Positions 25,039 to 34,069 of a DNA stretch of 64,000 nt are shown in pieces (the first letter of the stretch is position 1; every line of letters starts with the position of its first letter). The notes beneath the pieces were generated by a model that had not been told where the DNA came from, did not search any database, and was given only the letters and a program-made list of their open reading frames with translations. The translations under genes and the position numbers were made by a program. Origin of the DNA: an uncultured Selenomonadales bacterium (GTDB lineage: Bacteria; Bacillota; Negativicutes; Selenomonadales; Selenomonadaceae); NCBI GenBank assembly GCA_900321035.1, contig ONUH01000002.1, positions 124,001 to 188,000 of the forward strand. Reading direction: 5' to 3'.

Positions 25039-25376
25039 TTCCACTCCATACTCGTAGCGACGAGCGGCAGCACATTGATCAACGGCTCCTCATACGGATG
25101 CACGGCCTTCACCGCCCGCATCACCGTATCCAAAATCTCCGCCCGGATCGTCACCTCGACCTTCAGCTCCGGCTCCTCGCTGACCTCGCCCTCGGTCCCG
25201 ATAAAAGGCTTCGTCCCAGCAAGCGGCCGCCATGTCCCCGTCACCCGGCTGTAAGAAAGGCACGAATCGTAATTCCCGATATGCCCCGCGTCCGAGTCCT
25301 GCAAAGCCTTTTGCAGCGCGCGAAAATGCGTCTCGGGAATGAAAATTTCAAGTTTGTAATATTGAACGCCCATCAC
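25035..25376 (-). CDS. stand-alone NIF3-associated domain protein (COG3323 type)
   Basis: A 113-residue protein beginning VQYYKLEIFIPETHFRALQKAL and ending VKAVHPYEEPLINVLPL, the small CutA/PII-like domain inserted in NIF3/YqfO proteins but here free-standing. The HIGNYDSC and GTWRPLAGTKPFIG segments are typical. Either GTG 25376 or ATG 25373 could start it. It sits between the TarJ-like dehydrogenase and the radical SAM gene with minimal spacing, so shares their mRNA. Function unknown; a metal or nucleotide sensor role is possible. Confidence 0.8.
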   Translation of the reverse strand: MMGVQYYKLEIFIPETHFRALQKALQDSDAGHIGNYDSCLSYSRVTGTWRPLAGTKPFIGTEGEVSEEPELKVEVTIRAEILDTVMRAVKAVHPYEEPLINVLPLVATSMEWK

Positions 25377-25382
25377 GCTTTT

Positions 25383-26426
25383 TCACTCCGTTACAGTCAT
25401 AATTTTCGCGAAATCCTCCGTTTTGTCCCGCATGATCAGAAGCCCTCGCTCCAAATCTGCCAGCGGCAAGCGATGCGAAATAATTTCCGCAGGCGAAATC
25501 GCACGCGTTTTCAGCAGCCGCAAAACCTCATGCCAATCGTCACCGTCCTCACCCGTAAACGAAGAATTCCATGTTCCTGTAACTGTGAGCTGCCTGCGCA
25601 AAATCTGCCAATACACATCCTTTTTCAGCGTCATATCCGAAGCAGGATTGCCGACAAAAACAACGCGTCCCGACGGCGCCGCGCAGGAGACGCCAAGCTC
25701 CACCGTTTCATTCCTTCCTACACACTCGAAAAAAATGTCTATCCCTTGCCCCTTGCTTTCCCTTGCCAGCCATGCCTGCGGATCTTCCGTCCGCGCATCA
25801 CAAAAAACGGCGTTTTCAACCCCTTCGGCAAACCGCCGCTGGCTATCCTTGTTGCCAATCAAAAGCAAACGTTTAACGCCCGACGCATGCAGCACCATCG
25901 TTAAAAGCCGCCCAATCGTTCCCAGGCCGCAAACCGCAATCGTATCTCCATTATGCAAAGTCACACGCCGCATCGCATGCACAGCCACCGCAAGCGGTTC
26001 CAACATAGCGGCTTCCTCAAACGATACCGTTTCCGGCAAAGCAATCAGATTTGCCGCGGGAACCGCGACATATTCCGCAAATCCTCCGTCCTGACGGGAA
26101 CCAAGATATCCGTACTGCCGGCACATCTCATACTGCTTTTTCTTGCAGGAAGGACACTCGCGGCACGGAATCAATGGAAACACTCCAACCTGCTTTCCCA
26201 GCCACTTTTTGTTTTCCTCGCTCCCCACCTGCTCCACGACGCCTGAAAACTCATGCCCCGGAATCAACGGATGGCGATGCGCGCCGGTTTTATAAATCCT
26301 CGGAATATCCGATCCGCAAATCCCCGCCGCCATGACGCGCACAAGCACCTCATCCATTTCCGGCTCAGGCTTCGCCACATCCTCAAAACGCAAATCGTTT
26401 ACCCCATATAAAACATAAGCTTTCAT
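25383..26426 (-). CDS. zinc-dependent polyol-phosphate dehydrogenase, TarJ-like
   Basis: A 347-residue medium-chain dehydrogenase. Catalytic zinc ligands lie in AGICGSDIPR and GHEFSG, the structural zinc in CRECPSCKKKQYEMC, and the NAD(P) Rossmann motif is GLGTIG. By sequence alone it could be a sorbitol or galactitol-1-phosphate dehydrogenase. The adjacent cytidylyltransferase, pentose-phosphate epimerase and CDP-polyol transferase favour ribulose-5-phosphate reductase (TarJ), yielding ribitol-5-phosphate; that is inference. The ATG at 26426 is used, 20 bases after a terminator. Confidence 0.75.
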   Translation of the reverse strand: MKAYVLYGVNDLRFEDVAKPEPEMDEVLVRVMAAGICGSDIPRIYKTGAHRHPLIPGHEFSGVVEQVGSEENKKWLGKQVGVFPLIPCRECPSCKKKQYEMCRQYGYLGSRQDGGFAEYVAVPAANLIALPETVSFEEAAMLEPLAVAVHAMRRVTLHNGDTIAVCGLGTIGRLLTMVLHASGVKRLLLIGNKDSQRRFAEGVENAVFCDARTEDPQAWLARESKGQGIDIFFECVGRNETVELGVSCAAPSGRVVFVGNPASDMTLKKDVYWQILRRQLTVTGTWNSSFTGEDGDDWHEVLRLLKTRAISPAEIISHRLPLADLERGLLIMRDKTEDFAKIMTVTE

Positions 26427-26445
26427 CTCACACCTCGCCGCCTGT

Positions 26446-26469
26446 AAAAAAGGACGGGCCGCCCCGTCC
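26446..26469 (-). terminator. intercistronic terminator between the TarI- and TarJ-like genes
   Basis: Minus strand: GGACGGG (26469-26463), loop GCGG, CCCGTCC (26458-26452), then six T. It ends 20 bases before the TarJ-like start, so expression of tarJ needs read-through or an unseen promoter. Confidence 0.82.
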
Positions 26470-26472
26470 GAT

Positions 26473-27192
26473 TTATTCCTTCTGCGCTTCCAACCAAGCT
26501 GAATATCGCTCCATATCGGCTGCCGTCGTGATCTTGAAATTAGCCTCATCGCCGGGAACCATCGCAATATCCAACCCCGCAAGAATCGCCGGCTCTGTCG
26601 CGCCATTGATGACAAGCATCTTGTCCCGCGGCAACGCCTCGTTTGCTTGTAAATATTTCCCCAACCTAAAAAACTCCGGCGCCTGTCCGGCAAAAATTTC
26701 GCTGCGCGGCAACAATTTTGACACCGTTTTTCCGTCGCGGCTCAAATACACGGTATCCTTCATCGGTAAAACGGGCATCACGCCGTCATGCTCATTCAAC
26801 GCGGCAAGACACTCCGAGATCAATCGGGCAGATAGGCAGGGCCGCGCCGCATCATGCACCATAACGACGTCGTCATCCTCTGCCCGGTTGGCGATATCCT
26901 GGAGTCCGGAAAGAATCGAAAGCTGCCGTGTCTCCCCCGGCGCGGAAAATCCGAAAAACTTTTCCCGGAAAGTATCGTCGTGAGAAAAAATCCATGATTC
27001 CATTTCCCGCACAATCGTCTCCCGCCACATATCGGCGGCGACAATCTGCACGGCGTCCATCGATGGATGGGAAAACACAGTCTCCATGCAGCGCGTGATC
27101 ATCATACGCCCATCGCAAGCCAGATATTGTTTTGGAACCTTCCCGCCCAAACGGCTGCCCGTCCCACCGGACAAAACAAGCGCAATATTCAT
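26473..27192 (-). CDS. IspD/TarI-family cytidylyltransferase
   Basis: A 239-residue nucleotidyltransferase with SGGTGSRLGGKVPKQYL (glycine-rich loop and catalytic Lys), VHDAARP, MPMKDTVY and LVINGATEPAI. IspD (MEP pathway) and TarI (CTP:ribitol-5-P) are close relatives; SGGTGSRLGG instead of AAGxGxRM, and the neighbours, favour TarI. An independent ispD would be expected elsewhere. The product CDP-ribitol, or a similar CDP-polyol, would feed the TagF-like transferase two genes upstream. A terminator follows immediately. Confidence 0.8.
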   Translation of the reverse strand: MNIALVLSGGTGSRLGGKVPKQYLACDGRMMITRCMETVFSHPSMDAVQIVAADMWRETIVREMESWIFSHDDTFREKFFGFSAPGETRQLSILSGLQDIANRAEDDDVVMVHDAARPCLSARLISECLAALNEHDGVMPVLPMKDTVYLSRDGKTVSKLLPRSEIFAGQAPEFFRLGKYLQANEALPRDKMLVINGATEPAILAGLDIAMVPGDEANFKITTAADMERYSAWLEAQKE

Positions 27193-27224
27193 GCCAATGT
27201 TGCCTGCCTTCTACACATAACCGC

Positions 27225-27887
27225 TCAAAACTCCAGCTTTCGTATCGCCGCCAGCGTTTCCCCGTACGGACGCTTTTTCCCGAAGAGAAGCGTCGTGCCC
27301 AGCACAAAACCTCTCACGCCCTTCGGCGCAAACTCGCGAATCTTGTCCGCGCTGCACGCCCCGTCCCAGTACACATCAAATCCCATCTGATCCTTCAACG
27401 CAAGCAACTTATTGTATTTTTCCCCGACATAGGGCAAATACATCTGCCCCGCATTGCCGGGATTTACCGACATCACCAATACCTTCTTCACGATGCGAAG
27501 CATCTCATAAACCGTCTCCACGCTCGTCCCAGGATTGATAGCAATGCCGGGAGTAATCCCAGCATCAATAACCTTCTGCAATGTTGTGGATGGATGGTAC
27601 TCCGCTTCCGGATGGATATAGATTGTATCCCCGGGTTTGAGTACATTGATGAAAAGGTGCACATTTGTATTCGGATGCTCAATCATCAGGTGAACGTCCA
27701 GAGGCTTCTTCGTCGCCGAGCGGATATACCGCATATCGTTGAGCGACATCGCATAGTTCGGCACATAGCGCCCATCCATGATATCGATATGGAAGGAATC
27801 AATGCCTCCTTCTTCCAGATCCCGAACTTCCTTCTCCAAATGCCCATAATTGGCGCACATCATTGACGCCATCAATTCAAAGTTCAT
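27225..27887 (-). CDS. ribulose-phosphate 3-epimerase-like protein
   Basis: A 220-residue TIM barrel of the Rpe family: ASMMCANYGHLEKEV, the metal/catalytic HIDIMDG, DVHLMI, and VNPGNAGQ phosphate loop. The usual late VDGGI motif reads WDGACSADKI, which departs from housekeeping Rpe and suggests a specialised, glycan-associated pentose- or hexose-phosphate epimerase. Position between the cytidylyltransferase and the CDP-polyol transferase suggests it supplies ribulose-5-P or xylulose-5-P; inference. Confidence 0.78.
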   Translation of the reverse strand: MNFELMASMMCANYGHLEKEVRDLEEGGIDSFHIDIMDGRYVPNYAMSLNDMRYIRSATKKPLDVHLMIEHPNTNVHLFINVLKPGDTIYIHPEAEYHPSTTLQKVIDAGITPGIAINPGTSVETVYEMLRIVKKVLVMSVNPGNAGQMYLPYVGEKYNKLLALKDQMGFDVYWDGACSADKIREFAPKGVRGFVLGTTLLFGKKRPYGETLAAIRKLEF

Positions 27888-27951
27888 TCCGATTCACCTT
27901 TTTCTGTCTCTTTCAAGAAGCGATTCCGATTCAAATGCTTCCCCAATTTTA

Positions 27952-29496
27952 TCACTTTTGAATCCCCAAAGCCATTACCACGCGCTCAGCACTACCATCA
28001 TCAAAATATGCATGAAATGCCTTCCGAAGCCGGATTCGCTTCTCTCGACTCCAATCATTGTCTTCTGACACATCTGCTATAAACCGACAAAAATCGTCAA
28101 AAGTGAACAATTCCTCGCCCGGTAAATAGTCTCGCACATTTGGCCAATTAAACCCGCGGCTATCGCCATATGTCTCGTAATCATCCAAAGTAAATGCAAT
28201 CGGCCTATCCAGTAACGCAAAGTCAATCGCCGCCGACGAATAATCACTGATGAGAGCGTCTGCATGGCCTAATATTTGATTAATCTGCACATCTTCCTGT
28301 CGTAAATCCTCATTCTCTAAAAAAAGGATATGAGACAAGGCGCACCGGCAAACAGCATTCCGTTTTTGGAACGGATGCAACTTCAAAAGCAAGACCATAT
28401 CCTTTTCTGCCAAACGTTGGTCCAGTTGCTCCAACATTTCCATAGATTGAACAATAGGAAGTCCCGTTTCTCCAGAAGCCGCTTCTTCATTTAAATTTTC
28501 TAATCCCGCCGTCCCCGCTGTGCGGAACGTCGGCAACCAAAAAATATACTTTGATGCTTTAGGGATATGGAATCGCTCACGCCAATCCTTGATTGGATGA
28601 AAAATCCAGTCATCCTTAGGATAGCCAGTTACCAATACTTGATCACGGCGCAAACCATAATCCCTCGCATGAAGCTCCGCGTACATATCCCCAATGACAG
28701 TCATATACTCATATCGTTTCTCACAAGGCGAAAAATAAACCCGGCGCTTAATGCCGCAGCCATGCCAAAGCTGAACCCGGACTTGGTCGTGTCGTGCATT
28801 TCTTGCAAAACCATACGCGTCGGTGAAAAAAATATATTTCGCAAGGCAAAGCGTCTCATAGTATTCATCCCGAACCGTTTCGTTCTCCGCTGTCGATCCG
28901 CTATACGGCAAGAAACGGACACGTGGATGCGTCGCATACCTCGCCTCGTATTCCGCTGGGTCATTTACGAGCCAAACCAACTCATATTTTTCATCGAAAC
29001 CTTCCCTCAACATATATTCAAATAAAGCGCGCGCGTTGTCGGCAAAATCCAGCCCCGGTACATAGCCGGAAGCGTGCGGCCCACTGCGAAAAAGAATCAA
29101 ATCCCGAAGCGGAACATCTTGATATTTTTTTCGATACGCTAAATCATACCGAGTTTCCTTATTGGGGTAAAAATAAATCCGTTGAAAGCGATTCCGCACC
29201 GATTGAATTGTTTGCAGCTGCTTATAAATCTCCCAAAAATAGTCGTCAGTAATTATGAGAATAGAATCATCTAGCAATCGTTCTAAAATATCAAAGCCAA
29301 CCACACTAATATTTTTCCCACGAAAAGAACAACTCCCCTGCCTGCGCTTTGCACTGTCAAAAGCGCTTGCAATACAGGGAAGAATGTCGAATGTATCGCA
29401 TAACTCATCCCAATATGCCTCGGAACGTCCAATAAGATACACCTTGGAATGCCTTATCACATCAAACACTTCGTGTGTAAAACGAATGAGTTCCAT
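27952..29496 (-). CDS. CDP-glycerol/ribitol glycerophosphotransferase family protein
   Basis: A 514-residue TagF/TarL-type polyol-phosphate transferase. The catalytic region (about 200-510) has QLWHGCGIKRR (His245), KLHPF (372-376) and ISDYSSAAIDFALLDRP (416-432). Residues 15-115 (KVYLIGRS...KNISVVGFDILERL...ILIITDD...RIYFYPNK) look like a degenerate copy of the Rossmann-like module in the neighbouring enzymes. It should transfer polyol-phosphate from a CDP donor to a glycan. Because the cell is probably diderm, the acceptor is more likely an O-antigen, capsule or protein glycan than a wall polymer. Confidence 0.82.
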   Translation of the reverse strand: MELIRFTHEVFDVIRHSKVYLIGRSEAYWDELCDTFDILPCIASAFDSAKRRQGSCSFRGKNISVVGFDILERLLDDSILIITDDYFWEIYKQLQTIQSVRNRFQRIYFYPNKETRYDLAYRKKYQDVPLRDLILFRSGPHASGYVPGLDFADNARALFEYMLREGFDEKYELVWLVNDPAEYEARYATHPRVRFLPYSGSTAENETVRDEYYETLCLAKYIFFTDAYGFARNARHDQVRVQLWHGCGIKRRVYFSPCEKRYEYMTVIGDMYAELHARDYGLRRDQVLVTGYPKDDWIFHPIKDWRERFHIPKASKYIFWLPTFRTAGTAGLENLNEEAASGETGLPIVQSMEMLEQLDQRLAEKDMVLLLKLHPFQKRNAVCRCALSHILFLENEDLRQEDVQINQILGHADALISDYSSAAIDFALLDRPIAFTLDDYETYGDSRGFNWPNVRDYLPGEELFTFDDFCRFIADVSEDNDWSREKRIRLRKAFHAYFDDGSAERVVMALGIQK

Positions 29497-29510
29497 GGGA
29501 AAACCTCACT

Positions 29511-30938
29511 TCAACTTTGCGCACGCATATATTCCGCAATCGCGTCCATGACCATCTCCGGCGTAATCGACCTCATGCATTCCGGCTCCGTCTGCTCCTT
29601 AGCGCAATGATTTAAATCCTCGTACAAGCCATGACATCCTGAACACTTCGGAGCAACAACATTGATATTCTGCGAATACCCGAAGAATTCAACAGGCGTC
29701 GGCCCAAACAACACGGCACATTTTGTCCCAAGCTGCGTCGCTAGATGCACAAGCCCGCCCTCAATATCGACATGAAGGATTGCATTTTTCAAGACATATT
29801 TGACAAGTTCCAGACTCTGTCCAAATAAATAATAGTCAACATTTGGGAACCGCTCTTTCCCTGTAGCCCCCAGTTGCACGATAGCAATATCCGGATAAGC
29901 TTCCTTAAACAAACGAACAAACGTAATAAACGCATTTACAGGCCATTGCTTCGGAAGTAAGCAAGCGTCGTCCATTGGGGAAATTCCGGTCTCACAGTTC
30001 ACGGTAATGTATTTCCCGAAATGCAATTCCTTATATTTTTCCTCAAATTCCCTCTGAAGCGGAATCTCGATCCGCCTGTTATCTTTATCGAAAAAATGCG
30101 AATACTGACTATAGGAAGCATAGTAGTCCATGCCTTGATACCGCATCCGGCCGTAATGAATGAAATTCTGTGTGAGATTCCCTTCGCCCAAGCCGTACGC
30201 TTTAATATTTTCAACCATCTCGGACACCATAGCAAAAAGGCGCGGGCTCTTTTTCTCTATCTCCTTGTCCCAGAAATCTACAGTTAATCGGGGATTGATG
30301 GAAGATATTGCCAAGGCATAACGATGCATATATTTCTGGTACAACACCCCCGCATCGTCAATAATGCAGTTGAGATTGGGATGATTTCCATAGACTGCCA
30401 TGATATAGTCCGATGCGTAAGGCGCATAAATATCGAAAACACAATTCGATTCAATGCGCAGGAGCTCATCAAACACCTTCCTGCGGACAATCAAGTCCCC
30501 CAACGCCGCACTCAACCGCATCGCGACCGGAATGCGCCCTTCCTGATGAAATGCCAGTTCTCGTTCCGGCACCGCTATACTTTCCACATTTTCCATGCAT
30601 ACGGAAACCTGCTTTCGAGCTCCCACATACACGATTTTCTCCCAAGGAACCCCATACTGTTCCAACGTCCTTCGGATAGACTCCACATAAACGGCCGTTT
30701 TCATCGCAATGACGACATAATCAAAGCTTATATTTCGCACCGCTTCCGGTGGAAATATTGGAACAACGGTCAGCGGACACTTATCATAAGCACGATCCAA
30801 AAAACCGATACATTCGCAATACCCAGTCATCAATATCTGCGTCAAGTAATCATGCCCGACATCCCCCGCACCGTAAATCAAGATGCGAGAGCCAGACGGT
30901 ATTTTTTCAAACGGGAAAAGATAGCTGAAGTCGGCCAA
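29511..30938 (-). CDS. GT9 (heptosyltransferase-like) enzyme with N-terminal Rossmann module
   Basis: A 475-residue protein. Residues 1-115 are the locus-specific module (FSYLFPFEKI, RILIYGAGDVGHDYLTQI, YDYVVIAMK, KIVYVG); the remainder is GT-B family 9, with LGTKCAVLFGPTPVEFFGY and the C-terminal cysteines CSGC...C...PECM. The frame is open to a TTG at 31010, but the TTG at 30938 has AAGGGGG upstream and aligns with the starts of sister proteins. Sister of the 32610-34025 protein. Substrate unknown. Confidence 0.78.
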   Translation of the reverse strand: MADFSYLFPFEKIPSGSRILIYGAGDVGHDYLTQILMTGYCECIGFLDRAYDKCPLTVVPIFPPEAVRNISFDYVVIAMKTAVYVESIRRTLEQYGVPWEKIVYVGARKQVSVCMENVESIAVPERELAFHQEGRIPVAMRLSAALGDLIVRRKVFDELLRIESNCVFDIYAPYASDYIMAVYGNHPNLNCIIDDAGVLYQKYMHRYALAISSINPRLTVDFWDKEIEKKSPRLFAMVSEMVENIKAYGLGEGNLTQNFIHYGRMRYQGMDYYASYSQYSHFFDKDNRRIEIPLQREFEEKYKELHFGKYITVNCETGISPMDDACLLPKQWPVNAFITFVRLFKEAYPDIAIVQLGATGKERFPNVDYYLFGQSLELVKYVLKNAILHVDIEGGLVHLATQLGTKCAVLFGPTPVEFFGYSQNINVVAPKCSGCHGLYEDLNHCAKEQTEPECMRSITPEMVMDAIAEYMRAQS

Positions 30939-31047
30939 CCATATCCCCCTTTTCCAGCATATAGCTTTTTCTGGGACATAAGAACCCAAATTCTCTTCCG
31001 AAGGATGCAATTACGAACTTGACCGCTGTGTAATCAATAATTACCTA

Positions 31048-32556
31048 TTATTGATGTGATTTCAGATAACGCTTGTCATCCACATCCAGGATTTTATCTT
31101 TTGGTATGCCAAACCCAATGCACGCCTGATAAATCTGCTCATAATAATCCGTACTGCAAATAAGTATTTTATCGAAAACAGCCTCTGCTATCTCTGATGG
31201 TTTCATATAGAGCCCCCCGAAGCCTTCATCCGGTACTTTGTAGCTGTCGGTTACACCGATAACTTCAAACTCCCGCTGTATCCATCTCCACAAATCCCCG
31301 AACCGCTTGCCCATACCATAAACGATAACTTTTTCCTTGGACGCCTCTCTTCGCGTTATTTCATCCATCATATTGTTTAACGCCTGCAACCTCTTGTTCC
31401 ATCTGCCAAGACCTATCTCACAAACCTCTTTCCGACATGGTGCGTCAATTGCAATCGGCAGAATAACGTCATCGGCATTCTCAAAAGAATACTTGTCCTT
31501 ATTGGCAAATGTCAATTCGTAAGTATCGGGAAACACCATCCCGTCAATATAACATACCCTGCCATAATTATTCGCATGAACATGAATAAGCTCGTGGGTA
31601 ATGCTTATCTTTTCAAGCGCTTTCAGCAATTTAACCGGATCACTTAATACGTTGTGAAATTCAAACACCATCTGATTAAATCGCTTCAGGACTGCCGATG
31701 CAGTCATCTCGAGAAATCCGTACTCGGCTCCTTCCACGTCCATTTTTAATACCATGTGCTTTTTTTCGGAATGCTCGTTCATTTCTATAAGATGAGCTAA
31801 CGTATCGTATTGTTTCCCTACCGCTTCAAATGTGTCGGCTATCCCTATTTTAAAAAAGAAGAATGAGGGAGACTCATAAGGCAACGCGGAAATTGTCGGG
31901 TCGTACATAAACACCTTATATCCCAAATCGGCTATCGCGGCATCCCATGTAACATCATTGGATATGCCGAAAGAATATGCCGTTTTCTCCCCCCCTGAAA
32001 AATCGTCCAGCATGACATAACCGCCATCGTTGGCATTTCCCATTCTGACAAGCCCAAACCCCTTAACCTTCTTCAGCGCCATAAGCGTTTGTATTTCCAG
32101 AAATTGTCTTAACTTCTCTGTCGAGGACGGCTTCTCCATATCATAGGATGTCATATACGCCCCCTGCCTCATAGATTGAAAACCCTCCGGCATTTCGACC
32201 ACACAAACCCTATCATCGTACATAATATTTCCATCGGGGATCCCAATCCGTCGTAAATATTCCCGCATTTCTTCCGCAACGACTCCAGATTGAGCAGCAA
32301 TGACAATTTTCCTGTGCTCGCCCTCCAATGCAGTCAACGCCAATATAGGCACACCAATATTTACTCCCGCCAGTTCCCTGTATTTGATATCTACCACATA
32401 AGCGATCCTGCAATACGACTCGCGCATAACCTGCGCTATATATTGCCGTCCGACAAGCCCTGCCCCGTAAATCACAATTTCGCTCCCCGGCTCAATTTCT
32501 CTATACGGGAAGGGATGCCATTCATAGATTGAGGTTCTCACAGTCCTTACAACCAC
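31048..32556 (-). CDS. FkbM-family methyltransferase flanked by two Rossmann-like modules
   Basis: A 502-residue three-part protein. Residues 13-120 carry the locus module (PFPYREIEPGSEIVIYGAGLVG). The middle (about 145-370) is an FkbM methyltransferase, with YSFGISNDVTWDAAI and VLKMDVEGAE (269-278). Residues 405-495 are a second nucleotide-binding-like module (KVIVYGMGKRFGDL...FDKILICSTD...KILDVDD). It should O-methylate a sugar of the glycan. The start is unclear: GTG 32556 or GTG 32541. Confidence 0.75.
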   Translation of the reverse strand: MVVRTVRTSIYEWHPFPYREIEPGSEIVIYGAGLVGRQYIAQVMRESYCRIAYVVDIKYRELAGVNIGVPILALTALEGEHRKIVIAAQSGVVAEEMREYLRRIGIPDGNIMYDDRVCVVEMPEGFQSMRQGAYMTSYDMEKPSSTEKLRQFLEIQTLMALKKVKGFGLVRMGNANDGGYVMLDDFSGGEKTAYSFGISNDVTWDAAIADLGYKVFMYDPTISALPYESPSFFFFKIGIADTFEAVGKQYDTLAHLIEMNEHSEKKHMVLKMDVEGAEYGFLEMTASAVLKRFNQMVFEFHNVLSDPVKLLKALEKISITHELIHVHANNYGRVCYIDGMVFPDTYELTFANKDKYSFENADDVILPIAIDAPCRKEVCEIGLGRWNKRLQALNNMMDEITRREASKEKVIVYGMGKRFGDLWRWIQREFEVIGVTDSYKVPDEGFGGLYMKPSEIAEAVFDKILICSTDYYEQIYQACIGFGIPKDKILDVDDKRYLKSHQ

Positions 32557-32609
32557 CCTTCTATACTTATGCGCGGAGTGCGCCCAAAAAACTGCCTTTG
32601 ATCTGTATA

Positions 32610-34025
32610 TTATCGTTTCTTTATATTATTGTCCTCATCCACAAAACACTCTATCTTCTGCATCACCCGTTCAGGAGCAATCGACCACATACATTCCGGC
32701 TTTTCCAACCCACGGTAGCAACTATAACAGTCCATCGGGAGCCAACAGCAATTAGAACAGGTTTCCGACAAGATATTGATATTATCCCGATAAGCGTAAT
32801 AATGGATGGGCGTCGGCCCGAAAAGCACGACGCATTTTGTCCCAAGCTGTGTTGCTAGGTGCACCATGCCGCCTTCGCAATCCACATGCAACATGGCGTT
32901 TTTGAGGACATACTTTATCAGTTCAATGCTTTCGCCAAATATGTACTTATCCATCCCCGATATTTTCGGCGTATCTCGCAATCCTATCTGCACAAGACTG
33001 ATACGAGGATATCTGGACTTGAACAACTTGGCTAGCTGGGAATAATACTCCAATGGCCAAACCTTAGCCAATATCACATTATCATTGTTCTTTGGTTTAT
33101 CAGCGCCGTAATTAAATATCACATATTCACCAAGATGCAAATTGCGAAACGGCTCGCGAAACTCGTCAAGCATAGGAATGCTAACATTTACATCCTTAAC
33201 ATTGAATTCTTTATAACGATTGTACGACGTATAGCAATTCAGCCCATCTTTTTCACAACGTGCGAAATGAATCGCCCACGGAATCTCCCCATACGGATAA
33301 TATTTTGTTACTCGCTCCTTTACGGTAACAATAATTTCCCGCAGTAAACCTGCTGCTGCTAAACTCTCCTCGTTGATTGAGTCAACTACAAGTGCCGCCG
33401 TGAAAAGAAACGCAGCCAAATATTCCTTCTTCTTTACATGGTATATCCAAAGATTTCCAATAATCCCGTGAATATGTGGCACATCAGAGAAAAGCACTTT
33501 CGCGTATTCGAGCATTTTGCTCTCCACAAAAATATCTATTATGACATTTTCATCCCATTGGACAACTTCTCTTACTTTATTCTTTGCGATAATGTAATCC
33601 CCAAACCCGCCGTTCAGTCTTATTGCTATTGCATACTTGCCTTTTCCCTCGATAGCGAGGCTTGGAAAGTCATCCATTTTGCCTTCAATTTTCTCTATCG
33701 GCCTAACATATTGTATATCATAAACCATTTTCTCCCGCGGGACGTGGTATTGCTCTTGCAGCATCCGTATAATCGCTTTTGCTGTTTTTTCATTTTCATT
33801 TGCCACAACAACAACATCATAATCCAGTGTCTCGATAATTTCTACCGTTGCCACCTGCACAGGAAGCATCTGATACAATTCCGCATCGCGGTCTATCATG
33901 CAAACGATCTCGCAATACTTCGTCATCATGACCTGTTGCAAATATGTCTGTCCTGACATCCCCGCACCATAAATAATAATCCGCGCATCCCTCTTTACGG
34001 ATTTGAAGGGAAATAAGAATTCCAT
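32610..34025 (-). CDS. GT9 (heptosyltransferase-like) enzyme with N-terminal Rossmann module
   Basis: A 471-residue protein built like its neighbour at 29511-30938: module 1-115 (MEFLFPFKSV, RIIIYGAGMSGQTYLQQV, YDVVVVANE, KMVYDI) then GT family 9 with LGTKCVVLFGPTPIHYY and C-terminal CSNCC...C...PECM. The two probably arose by duplication and now differ in specificity. The ATG at 34025 follows GAGGGAG. Codon use is AT-rich. It presumably adds a sugar to the locus glycan. Confidence 0.8.
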   Translation of the reverse strand: MEFLFPFKSVKRDARIIIYGAGMSGQTYLQQVMMTKYCEIVCMIDRDAELYQMLPVQVATVEIIETLDYDVVVVANENEKTAKAIIRMLQEQYHVPREKMVYDIQYVRPIEKIEGKMDDFPSLAIEGKGKYAIAIRLNGGFGDYIIAKNKVREVVQWDENVIIDIFVESKMLEYAKVLFSDVPHIHGIIGNLWIYHVKKKEYLAAFLFTAALVVDSINEESLAAAGLLREIIVTVKERVTKYYPYGEIPWAIHFARCEKDGLNCYTSYNRYKEFNVKDVNVSIPMLDEFREPFRNLHLGEYVIFNYGADKPKNNDNVILAKVWPLEYYSQLAKLFKSRYPRISLVQIGLRDTPKISGMDKYIFGESIELIKYVLKNAMLHVDCEGGMVHLATQLGTKCVVLFGPTPIHYYAYRDNINILSETCSNCCWLPMDCYSCYRGLEKPECMWSIAPERVMQKIECFVDEDNNIKKR

Positions 34026-34069
34026 TTTCTCCCTCGCCTCGCTTTAATCAGAAAATACCAACATTTTTT

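Noticed and set aside
25383-29496. Wall teichoic acid locus
   Set aside because: TarI/TarJ/TagF-like genes are present, but there is no TagO/TagA/TagB/TagGH set and the neighbours are O-antigen-type, so a surface glycan decoration is more likely.
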